A stretch of 64,000 nt of DNA from NCBI RefSeq assembly GCF_004217315.1, contig NZ_SGWR01000001.1, positions 744,001 to 808,000 of the forward strand, written 5' to 3'. The notes beneath the pieces were generated by a model that did not search any database, was not told the origin of the DNA, and saw nothing but the letters and a program-made list of their open reading frames with translations. The position numbers and the translations under genes were made by a program. The stretch comes from Corticibacter populi (GTDB lineage: Bacteria > Pseudomonadota > Gammaproteobacteria > Burkholderiales > Burkholderiaceae_C). How positions within the stretch are numbered: the stretch's first letter is position 1; each line of letters opens with the position of its first letter. This document shows positions 16,324 through 23,095 of the stretch, in pieces.

Positions 16324-18009
16324 CTATTTATCCGCTTTGTCGCGCAGTTCGCGCCGCAGTATCTTGCCCACCGGCGTCTTGGGCAATTCGCTGCGGAACT
16401 CGATGTGACGCGGACGCTTGTAGGCGGTCAGGTGCTCGGCCGCATAGGCGCGCACGTCCTCCTCGCTGAGCGCTTCGTCCTTCCTGACGATCACCAGCTT
16501 GATCGCCTCGCCGCTCCTGTCGTCGGGCACGCCGACCGCCGCGCACTCGAGCACGCCGGGCATGGCCGCGACGACGTCCTCCAACTCATTGGGGAAAACG
16601 TTGAAGCCGCTGACGAGAATCATGTCCTTCTTGCGGTCGACGATGCGGAAGTAGCCGCGCTCGTCCATCACGCCGATATCGCCCGAGCGGAAGTAGCTAT
16701 CGGCCGTCATGGCCCTGGCGGTCTCGTCCGGGCGCTGCCAGTAGCCGGCCATGACCTGCGGGCCTTTGATCAGGATCTCACCGGTCTCACCCACCGGCAC
16801 TTCGTGGCCCTCGTCGTCGGCGCACTTCATCCAGGTGCTCGGCAACGGCAGGCCCACGGTGCCGGTGAACGCCTTGTTGGTGACCGGGTTGCAACTGGCC
16901 GAGGGGCTGGTCTCGGAGAGGCCGTAGCCCTCGCAGATCGGGCAACCGGTCTTGGCCAGCCAGCGCTCGGCCACGGCACTTTGCACGGCCATGCCGCCGC
17001 CGATCGAGACTTTCAGGTTGTGCCAGTTGACCTTGTCGAAATCCGGGTGGTTGAGCAGGCCATTGAACAGCGTGTTGACTGCGGGAAACGAGTGGAAGGT
17101 GTGCTTGGCAAGCTCCCCAAGCACGCCCTGCAGGTCGCGCGGATTGGGCAGCAGGATGTTCTTGGAGCCATTGCGCATGCCCAGCATCATGTTCACCGTG
17201 AAGGCAAAGATGTGGTAGAGCGGCAGCGCGCACACGCTGGTGGGCTGCTGCCCGGGCGGAATCTCCTTCATGGCCGGCTCGTTCCAGGCTTCCGACTGCA
17301 GCACATTGGCAATGACGTTGCCATGGGTGAGGATGGCCCCCTTGCTGACCCCGGTGGTACCGCCGGTGTACTGCAGCACGGCCACGTCCTCGCGCTCGAG
17401 CGCCGGCGTCGTCAGCGTCCTGCCCTCGCCTTTCTCGAGTGCCTCGTTGAAGCGCACGGCCCCGGGCAGTTCATAGTCGGGCACCAGCTTCTTGACGCTG
17501 CGCACCACGTAGTTGACCACCGAGCCCTTGATGAGACCCAGCCGGTCGCCCATCGAGGCCAGCACGATGTGCCGGATCGGCGTGTTCGCCAGGCACTTCT
17601 GCAGCGTCTGCGCGAAGTTCTCGATGATGACAATGGCCGTCGCACCCGAATCCTTGAGCTGGTGCTCGAGCTCGCGGGCCGTGTAGAGCGGATTGACGTT
17701 CACCAGAATCAGGCCGGCACGCAGAATGCCCGCGACGACGACCGGATACTGCACCACATTGGGCATCATCACCGCGACCCGCTCGTTTTTCTGGAGGCCG
17801 AGACTTTGCAGGTAGGCGCCGAAGGCACGGCTCATCACCTCCACCTCGGCAAACGTAAAATCCTTGCCCATGTAGCTGTAGGCGCTCTTGGTGGCATGCT
17901 TTCGGAAGGCTTCCTCCATCAGATGCACCAGCGATGGGTACTGGCTGGTGTCAATGTCCGCCGGAACCCCCTCTGGATAGGCACTCAGCCAGGGACGATG
18001 ATTCGTCAT
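16324..18009 (-). CDS. fadD: Long-chain fatty acid-CoA ligase
   Basis: A 561-residue AMP-forming acyl-CoA synthetase that activates fatty acids for beta-oxidation. It carries the P-loop-like Y-T-G-G-T-T-G-V-S-K-G-A, the adenylation motif G-Y-G-L-S-E-T-S-P, the S-G-D-I-G-V-M-D motif, the hinge D-R-K-K-D-M-I and the FadD-type S-G-F-N-V-F-P-N-E. The C-terminal K-T-P-V-G-K-I-L-R-R-E-L has the catalytic lysine. I chose the ATG at 18009 (M-T-N-H-R-P-W) because AAAGGAGA lies 8 bases before it; the in-frame ATG seven codons earlier overlaps that Shine-Dalgarno. Confidence 0.93.
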   Translation of the reverse strand: MTNHRPWLSAYPEGVPADIDTSQYPSLVHLMEEAFRKHATKSAYSYMGKDFTFAEVEVMSRAFGAYLQSLGLQKNERVAVMMPNVVQYPVVVAGILRAGLILVNVNPLYTARELEHQLKDSGATAIVIIENFAQTLQKCLANTPIRHIVLASMGDRLGLIKGSVVNYVVRSVKKLVPDYELPGAVRFNEALEKGEGRTLTTPALEREDVAVLQYTGGTTGVSKGAILTHGNVIANVLQSEAWNEPAMKEIPPGQQPTSVCALPLYHIFAFTVNMMLGMRNGSKNILLPNPRDLQGVLGELAKHTFHSFPAVNTLFNGLLNHPDFDKVNWHNLKVSIGGGMAVQSAVAERWLAKTGCPICEGYGLSETSPSASCNPVTNKAFTGTVGLPLPSTWMKCADDEGHEVPVGETGEILIKGPQVMAGYWQRPDETARAMTADSYFRSGDIGVMDERGYFRIVDRKKDMILVSGFNVFPNELEDVVAAMPGVLECAAVGVPDDRSGEAIKLVIVRKDEALSEEDVRAYAAEHLTAYKRPRHIEFRSELPKTPVGKILRRELRDKADK

Positions 18010-18184
18010 GACGCTTGTCTCCTTTGTCATTTTGCCAATATTGTTGTTTACTGAATCGGGTCAGAATCCATTGTCGGCAGACAATGGCGTTTGTCCATCG
18101 TGAAGACCCGCATAAAAGCCTGCCGGCTGCGCCACCGGCGCGGCCAGCGCTGCCATTGGCCGCTTCTCCGTCACCATCACTGCC

Positions 18185-18703
18185 ATGTCCCACCCCTCCT
18201 CCTCCGCACGCCCGACGGCGGCTTTCATGCTCTCGCGGCCGGCCCATTGCATCGCGCTCGGCTTTGGCTCCGGCCTCAGCCGCTTCGCACCCGGCACGGT
18301 CGGAACGCTCTGGGCCTGGGCCGTGTTCGCGCTGCTGTTGCGCCGGCTGCCCGATGTCGCCATGGCCGCCGTACTGGTGCTGGCGCTGCTGCTGGGCTGG
18401 TGGGCCTGCACCCGCACCGCACAGGCCATGCACACCAGCGACCCCGGCGCCATCGTCTGGGACGAAGTGGTGGCCTTCTGGCTGGTGCTGTGGCTGATTG
18501 CCCCGGCCGGCTTTGCCGCGCAAGCGGTGGCCTTTTCGCTGTTTCGCTTCTTCGATGCCGTCAAGCCGCAACCAGTGAAATGGGCCGACCAATGCTTCAA
18601 GGGCAGCGGCTGGCGAGGCGGCTGGGGCATCATCTGGGATGATCTGGTAGCTGCCTTCTGCACGCTGCTGGTGATCGCCCTGTGGCATCACTTCATCGCT
18701 TGA
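18185..18703 (+). CDS. pgpA: Phosphatidylglycerophosphatase A
   Basis: A 172-residue inner-membrane enzyme that dephosphorylates phosphatidylglycerol phosphate. Family marks are G-F-G-S-G-L-S-R-F-A-P-G-T-V-G-T near residue 30, D-P-G-A-I-V-W-D-E-V near residue 85, R-F-F-D-A-V-K-P and the C-terminal G-I-I-W-D-D-L-V-A. About three membrane segments are visible. An internal ATG at 18227 is a possible alternative start. pncC follows 24 bases later, as in many betaproteobacteria. Confidence 0.92.
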   Translation: MSHPSSSARPTAAFMLSRPAHCIALGFGSGLSRFAPGTVGTLWAWAVFALLLRRLPDVAMAAVLVLALLLGWWACTRTAQAMHTSDPGAIVWDEVVAFWLVLWLIAPAGFAAQAVAFSLFRFFDAVKPQPVKWADQCFKGSGWRGGWGIIWDDLVAAFCTLLVIALWHHFIA

Positions 18704-18727
18704 ACGCCTGTCCGGAAACCATCTGCC

Positions 18728-19255
18728 ATGAACGATACCGATACCACCTTCCAGCCTGCCCCGGGGGAGGTCGTGCTGCCCATCGTCCAAGAACTGGCCA
18801 ACTGGCTGCTGGCGCACCGTCAGATGGTGGCCACGGCCGAGAGCTGCACCGGCGGCCTGGTGGCCGCTGCCTGCACTGCGCTGGCCGGCTCGAGCGCCTG
18901 GTTCGAGCGCGGCTTCGTCACCTACACCAACAGCGCCAAGCATGAGCTGCTGGGCGTGCCGGCCGAGCTGATCACCACGCATGGCGCCGTCAGCGAGCCG
19001 GTGGCGCGCGCCATGGCCAATGGCGCCATCCGCCACTCCAGAGCCCAACTCGCCATGGCCATCACTGGCATTGCCGGCCCGAGCGGCGGCAGTGTGGACA
19101 AGCCCGTCGGCACGGTCTGGTTTGGCTGGCGTGTTGCCGATCAGACTCATGCCGAAGTGCGGCATTTCCAGGGTGATCGCGGCGCGGTACGGCAGGCCGC
19201 CATGCAGCATGCGCTGCAGCGCATGCTGGCGCTGGCACGACTGTCGGGAGACTGA
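18728..19255 (+). CDS. pncC: Nicotinamide-nucleotide amidase (CinA C-terminal domain)
   Basis: A 175-residue CinA C-terminal-domain protein, which deamidates nicotinamide mononucleotide to nicotinate mononucleotide in pyridine-nucleotide salvage. The motifs are A-T-A-E-S-C-T-G-G-L near residue 40, the Y-T-N-x-x-K segment, G-A-V-S-E-P-V-A and I-T-G-I-A-G-P-S-G-G with P-V-G-T-V. It is the short single-domain form without the N-terminal MoeA-like domain. Confidence 0.92.
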   Translation: MNDTDTTFQPAPGEVVLPIVQELANWLLAHRQMVATAESCTGGLVAAACTALAGSSAWFERGFVTYTNSAKHELLGVPAELITTHGAVSEPVARAMANGAIRHSRAQLAMAITGIAGPSGGSVDKPVGTVWFGWRVADQTHAEVRHFQGDRGAVRQAAMQHALQRMLALARLSGD

Positions 19256-19359
19256 AAGCCAACCCGGCGCGGGTCCGGTTCCTCCCTCCGCACACTGTTT
19301 CGGTCTGCCTTTCTGGCATCGGTGGCATGCACCATAACGATGCAAATTGACACAATTCA

Positions 19360-19380
19360 TTTTGTTGCATCGCAACAAAA
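19360..19380. promoter_or_regulatory. Palindromic candidate operator upstream of the phasin gene
   Basis: There is a perfect 9-bp inverted repeat, TTTTGTTGC at 19360-19368 and GCAACAAAA at 19372-19380, with a 3-base centre. Its core is TGC-ATC-GCA. PhaR, the PHA-responsive repressor of phasin genes in other bacteria, is reported to bind TGC/GCA-rich sites. Assigning this site to PhaR is inference. Confidence 0.5.
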
Positions 19381-19383
19381 CAC

Positions 19384-19412
19384 TTGCATCCGATCACCGC
19401 CAATCGCATAAT
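19384..19412 (+). promoter_or_regulatory. Candidate sigma-70 promoter of the phasin gene
   Basis: A -10-like CATAAT at 19407-19412 lies 17 bases after a weak -35-like TTGCAT at 19384-19389. Transcription would begin near 19419, leaving a leader of about 85 bases. The promoter lies between the two TGC-N3-GCA sites at 19366-19374 and 19424-19432. Confidence 0.45.
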
Positions 19413-19423
19413 CAGAACCATGC

Positions 19424-19432
19424 TGCAGTGCA
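19424..19432. promoter_or_regulatory. Second TGC-N3-GCA site, just after the predicted phasin transcription start
   Basis: The sequence TGCAGTGCA lies inside CTGCAGTGCAC, with the same TGC-N3-GCA core as the palindrome at 19360-19380. Together the two sites bracket the candidate promoter, a good layout for repression. This is inferred from sequence only. Confidence 0.35.
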
Positions 19433-19504
19433 CAACAAATGCTTGCCCGGCGGCATAACCAGAGCAAGACATTGCACACCACCACACAGCACTTGGAGAT
19501 CAAA

Positions 19505-20053
19505 ATGGCACTGACACCCGAACAAATCCTGGCAGCCCACAAGGCGAACATCGAGCAGCTCTTCGGTCTGACCAACAAGGCCTTCGCAAGCGTCGAGAAG
19601 CTCATCGACCTGAACATCAAGGTCTCGCGTGAAGCACTGCAAGATGCCGCCAAGCACAGCCAGGCCGTGCTCTCCATCAAGGACGCGCAGGAACTCGCCG
19701 CACTACAATCGAGCATCCTGCAGCCGCTGGCCGAAAAGGCCGCTGACTACAGCCGCCAGCTCTATGAAATCGCCACCGAAAGCGCGGGCGAACTGAGCAA
19801 GGTGGTCGAGGAACGCACCACCGAGGCCCAGAAGGCCGTGACCAACCTGGTTGAAAGCGCCGCCAAGAACGCCCCGGCCGGCACCGAAGCCTCCGTTGCC
19901 GTGGTACGCAGCGCCATCTCCGCCGCCAACAACGCATTCGAATCGGTGCAAAAGACCGTCAAGCAAGCGTCCGACGTGGCCCAAGCCAACTTCAACGCTG
20001 TCACCGAGAGCGCCGCCAACGCCACCAAGACCACGACGCGCCGCCGCACCTGA
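19505..20053 (+). CDS. phaP: Phasin family protein (PHA granule-associated)
   Basis: A 182-residue phasin. Such proteins coat polyhydroxyalkanoate granules and set their number and size. The sequence is almost entirely amphipathic helix, with the family's N-terminal pattern [17 protein letters not shown] and [12 protein letters not shown]. An Ala/Thr/Lys-rich tail ends in T-R-R-R-T. TTGGAGA lies about 7 bases before the ATG at 19505; the frame is open upstream to 19439 but that part has no family match. The gene is monocistronic, with its own promoter, candidate operators and terminator. It is unlinked to phaC-phaB at 38.6-41.3 kb. Confidence 0.9.
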   Translation: MALTPEQILAAHKANIEQLFGLTNKAFASVEKLIDLNIKVSREALQDAAKHSQAVLSIKDAQELAALQSSILQPLAEKAADYSRQLYEIATESAGELSKVVEERTTEAQKAVTNLVESAAKNAPAGTEASVAVVRSAISAANNAFESVQKTVKQASDVAQANFNAVTESAANATKTTTRRRT

Positions 20054-20188
20054 GAAGGTCCTGCGTCAGGGCTTGGTGAATCACCCCGCCCATGCGCTAG
20101 AGTTTCGGAATTTCGCAGGCGCGACCGCCGCACCTGCAGCACAGTTGTCTCCTTGGATCCTTTCGAAATCCGTTTCATGGATCCCTTC

Positions 20189-20215
20189 AAGCCCGGCTCA
20201 TGCCGGGCTTTTTTT
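20189..20215 (+). terminator. Rho-independent terminator, probably of phaP
   Basis: The stem AAGCCCGGC (20189-20197) pairs perfectly with GCCGGGCTT (20202-20210) around a TCAT loop and is followed by five further Ts. This is a strong textbook terminator about 135 bases after the phasin stop. Confidence 0.85.
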
Positions 20216-20349
20216 GGTGCGTCCATTCCGGCACGATTCCATCATCTGGACCAGTGCCGTCTCGCATGGCCTCAAGTTGTCGAATCGCCCGCCGGGCTGC
20301 GCCATCTCGCCCCCAAACAGCCCTTCTATATGCCCCAACAAACCGTTTG

Positions 20350-20766
20350 ATGGAGCATGCAGGCCTCGGCGACAATGCCGCCGAAGATACATTTGCTAAC
20401 CTGATCGTAAAATTTTAGGCGGCCTGAAACACCGAAGACAACCCTTCACCATTGAGCTCAAAGGCTTTGCTGTTCAGGTGGCACATGCGGTTTGGGCATA
20501 CACCGACGCAACGGGGCTTTCTGATCCGTTTGCTCGACTAGCTTCCTATGAGGGTCCATGGAATGGAGACGGGCGCCGGGAGCCGATAGAGGGTGAGTTT
20601 TCACTATCTGCCCGTTGCTCTCCGCTTGGAGAAGGTCTTTTTTCAATTCGCATTTGTGGTTTGCAGGGCGCCCCGGAGAAGTGGCAAGTATCCGCAGCAC
20701 TTGCTACCGAACTCGGTCAGCTACCAAAAGTCCCTGTCGGAGCCCATCGATTCTTCGGTGACCTAA
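20350..20766 (+). pseudogene. Broken small gene of a probable integron cassette (DUF6228-like)
   Basis: An ATG at 20350 opens a 22-codon frame that stops at TAG 20416-20418. The frame shifted by one base is open from 20400 and encodes about 120 residues of protein-like sequence: F-T-I-E-L-K-G-F, D-P-F-A-R-L-A-S-Y-E-G-P-W, I-E-G-E-F-S-L-S-A and W-Q-V-S-A-A-L. That pattern resembles the DUF6228 family, whose members are small proteins often found as accessory or immunity-like genes; the match is from memory. Adding one T to the TTTT run at 20413-20416 would join both parts into one ~135-residue protein. In the second frame there is no stop until 20966, past the attC-like site. GTG 20478 is the first conventional start in that frame. 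Base composition is visibly more A+T-rich than the flanks, suggesting transfer. Likely a decayed cassette gene. Confidence 0.45.
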
Positions 20767-20830
20767 CAACTCATTCAAGCCGACGCCGCTTGGCGGCGCG
20801 GTTTAACGCGGTTGAATTCAGGCGTCAAGC
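20761..20830 (+). repeat. attC-like integron recombination site (degenerate)
   Basis: The left end, ACCTAAC (20761-20767), fits the R'' consensus RYYYAAC. It is followed by TTCAAGC (20774-20780), then CGACGCCGC-TTGG-CGGCGCG, which can fold on itself, then GTTTAA as an L' box and finally GCGTCAAGC at the right end. The order and spacing match the common ~60-bp attC type. There are two departures. The right core reads GTCAAGC instead of GTTRRRY, and a 10-bp tandem copy (CGCGGTTTAA then CGCGGTTGAA, 20797-20816) lengthens the L'-R' spacer. No integrase gene, attI or second attC is in the window. Confidence 0.65.
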
Positions 20831-20853
20831 ATTCACAGGAAATTCAATGCCCT

Positions 20854-22098
20854 TCAATGGGCGTGTCGCAAAAACCGCTCTGGTGAATACGGCTGCGGAT
20901 CGATGCAGGGCGTCTCGCCATCGATCAGCTGCGCCAGCAGCTGAGCCGTTGCCGGGCCCAGCGTGAAGCCCTGGTGGGCATGGCCGAAGTGGAACCACAA
21001 TCCCGGGTGGCGCGGTGCGGCGCCGATCACGGGCTTCATGTCCACGGTGCAGGGGCGTGCGCCCATCCAGGGCTGCGGCTCCACCGGCTCGCCCAGCTCG
21101 ACGATCTGCCGCGCCACCTGCTCGGCCTTGGCCACCTGCACCGGCGTGGCCTTGTCGCCCAGCCGGGCGAACTCGGCGCCAGTGGTCAGGCGCAGGCCGC
21201 GCTCCATGGGCACCAGCATGTAGCCGTTGTCGGCATCGAGCAGCGGGTGCCGCAGCGGCTCGCACGCATAATGCAGGTGGTAGCCGCGCTTGATGAAAAG
21301 CGGCAGGCGGTAGCCCAGACTGCGCGTCATGCCGGCGGCCCAGGGACCGAGCGCAATCACGGCCTGGCCGGCCTCCAGCCAGCCATCATCGGTCTGCACG
21401 GCCCAGCCGGCGCCGCGTGTGCGCAGACTGGCGGCATCGCCCAGCACGAAGCGTCCCCCCAACGACGCAAAATAGCGTGCATAGTGCGCCACCAAGGCAC
21501 CCGGGTCGCGCACGCTCCAGGGCTCGGTCCAGTGCATGCCGCCCTGCAGGCCGTGCAGCCCGGGCTCCAGCGCGGCCAGCGCCGCCTGGTCGAGGGCCTG
21601 GTAGGGCACGCCGAATTCCTGCTGCAGCCACTGCGCATGCTCGATGGCCTCGTCGATCTGCCGCTCGCCCCGAAAAGCCTTGATCCACCCGTCCTTGCGC
21701 ACCAGCGCCTCGGCGCCCGAGAGCGCGATCAGCTCCGCGTGGGCAGGGATGGCCTGCCGGATCAGCCGGCTGAATTCATCGACGATGCGGGCATAACGCC
21801 TGGGCGTGGAGTTGAGCCAGTAGCGCTCGAGCATGCGGGTCAGGCCCGGCATGGCGCCCAGGTGATAGTTGACGTCGATGCCCTGCTTGCGGATGACCCT
21901 CAGCAGCGGGGCAAGGCCCTGCGGAAAGCCATAGGGCTCGACGGCCTCGCTCTGGATCAGTCCCGCATTGCCGTAGGAGGTTTCGCGTCCCGGCGAGCGC
22001 CGGTCCACCAGCACCACGTCATGGCCGCGCCGCGCCAGCTGCACGGCGGTGCTGGTGCCGACCATGCCGGCCCCCAGGACGATGACACTTTTTCCCAT
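20854..22098 (-). CDS. DadA-like FAD-dependent D-amino acid dehydrogenase/oxidoreductase
   Basis: A 414-residue FAD-dependent oxidoreductase of the DAO/DadA superfamily. The dinucleotide-binding motif V-I-V-L-G-A-G-M-V-G-T-S is at the very N-terminus and ends in V-L-V-D-R. Then come R-E-T-S-Y-G-N-A-G-L-I and the C-terminal G-A-R-P-C-T-V-D-M-K-P-V-I-G and G-H-A-H-Q-G-F-T-L-G-P, the FAD-closing segment. It probably deaminates a D-amino acid or similar amine to a keto acid, feeding electrons to the membrane. I used the ATG at 22098, with GGAG 8 bases upstream. The gene diverges from a TRAP transporter. Its 3' end lies only 24 bases from the attC-like site. Confidence 0.85.
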   Translation of the reverse strand: MGKSVIVLGAGMVGTSTAVQLARRGHDVVLVDRRSPGRETSYGNAGLIQSEAVEPYGFPQGLAPLLRVIRKQGIDVNYHLGAMPGLTRMLERYWLNSTPRRYARIVDEFSRLIRQAIPAHAELIALSGAEALVRKDGWIKAFRGERQIDEAIEHAQWLQQEFGVPYQALDQAALAALEPGLHGLQGGMHWTEPWSVRDPGALVAHYARYFASLGGRFVLGDAASLRTRGAGWAVQTDDGWLEAGQAVIALGPWAAGMTRSLGYRLPLFIKRGYHLHYACEPLRHPLLDADNGYMLVPMERGLRLTTGAEFARLGDKATPVQVAKAEQVARQIVELGEPVEPQPWMGARPCTVDMKPVIGAAPRHPGLWFHFGHAHQGFTLGPATAQLLAQLIDGETPCIDPQPYSPERFLRHAH

Positions 22099-22476
22099 GT
22101 TGCTGCTCCGTACGGCGCGGCCCACTGCCCGGTGTGACCGTGCGGCCTGCGTGTTTTCCCTGAGTTGACGATGCACTTTCGCGCGCTGGCCGGTCCCTAT
22201 AATCCAGAATCGCCGCGCGGGACCGCTGGCACACGTGTGGCTTGCACATGTTGCCAATCGGCACCGCACTGCGCGGCAACCATCGGGCAGCCGGGTGAAT
22301 ATTACCCCTCTTCGCCGCTGCCTCCGGCCATGTGGCTACCCGCCAGCGGCCATTCCCGCACCCCGAGTGCCTGCCACCGCAGGCCGTGCCCGAACGTTTT
22401 GCGCGGTTCGACCGCCCGACTGTGCCTGTCATGACCCCCGACCGGCGCGCCAGGCTGTGAAGGACCGCATGCTGAA
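22099..22476. other. Intergenic region between divergent dadA-like and TRAP genes
   Basis: These 378 bases hold no convincing gene. On the plus strand there is a perfect TATAAT at 22198-22203; TTGACG at 22165-22170 is 27 bases away, too far to be its -35. About 25 bases downstream lies a 10-bp palindrome CACACGTGTG (22230-22239), a possible operator. The leader to the TRAP gene would be over 250 bases long. Confidence 0.4.
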
Positions 22477-23082
22477 ATGCCGCCACCGTCCGCGTCCTCC
22501 GCCGGTGGCATCGGCCATGGCCTGGAGTTGTCATTGCATTCGTCCGTCCCAGAATCCCCAAATCCGCATTCATTCAGCGCCGAAGAGGTCCCCGTCCAGG
22601 CTGGCGTGCAAGAACCGCGCCCGCGCGTGCCGCTGGCCATCGAGGACTGGCTGTCGGTGCTCATTCTCGCGGCACTGAGCCTGATCACGCTGCTCAATGT
22701 GGTGCTGCGCTACTGGACACACTCGTCGATCGCCTGGACCGAGGAAATCTCCATCTTCCTGATGATGGTGCTGGCATTGGTGGCCGGCAGCGCCGCCGCG
22801 GCGCGCAATCGCCACATCCAGATCGACTTCCTGGCCGAGCGCTGCGGCCCGCGTGGCAAGCGCTGGCTGGCGCTGGCCTCGGCCCTGTCGGTGGTGCTGA
22901 TGTTCGTGCTGATGGCCTGGCTGGGGGGCCAGCTGGCCTGGGACGAGTTCCGCTTCGAGGAGACCTCGCCGGGCCTAGGCCTGCCCAAGTGGATTTACAC
23001 CATCTGGCTGCCTGTGCTCTCGCTGGCGATTGCCGGCCGTGCGCTGGGCGTGTGCTGGCGCGCCTGGCGCCAACGGCCATGA
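22477..23082 (+). CDS. TRAP transporter small permease (DctQ)
   Basis: A 201-residue inner-membrane subunit with four hydrophobic segments after an N-terminal soluble extension of ~50 residues. Family marks are V-V-L-R-Y-W near residue 75, W-T-E-E-I-S-I-F-L-M near residue 86, N-R-H-I-Q-I-D-F-L and the C-terminal P-K-W-I-Y-T-I-W-L-P. The start is uncertain: the ATG at 22477 has AAGGA 12 bases upstream, but the extension is longer than usual for DctQ. It heads a Q-M-P operon. Confidence 0.87.
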   Translation: MPPPSASSAGGIGHGLELSLHSSVPESPNPHSFSAEEVPVQAGVQEPRPRVPLAIEDWLSVLILAALSLITLLNVVLRYWTHSSIAWTEEISIFLMMVLALVAGSAAAARNRHIQIDFLAERCGPRGKRWLALASALSVVLMFVLMAWLGGQLAWDEFRFEETSPGLGLPKWIYTIWLPVLSLAIAGRALGVCWRAWRQRP

Positions 23083-23095
23083 GGGGGCGACTGCC

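Noticed and set aside
20344-20363. GTTTGATGGAGCA resembles a piece of the class 1 attI1 region
   Set aside because: The match is only about a dozen bases, the following sequence diverges, and no intI gene is present. Too short to call an attI.
20410-20418. Programmed -1 frameshift at AAAATTTT in the cassette gene
   Set aside because: The heptamer does not fit the X-XXY-YYZ rule and there is no obvious downstream hairpin or upstream stimulator; a simple deletion is more likely.
22165-22203. TTGACG paired with TATAAT as a sigma-70 promoter
   Set aside because: The spacer is 27 bases, far from 16-18.
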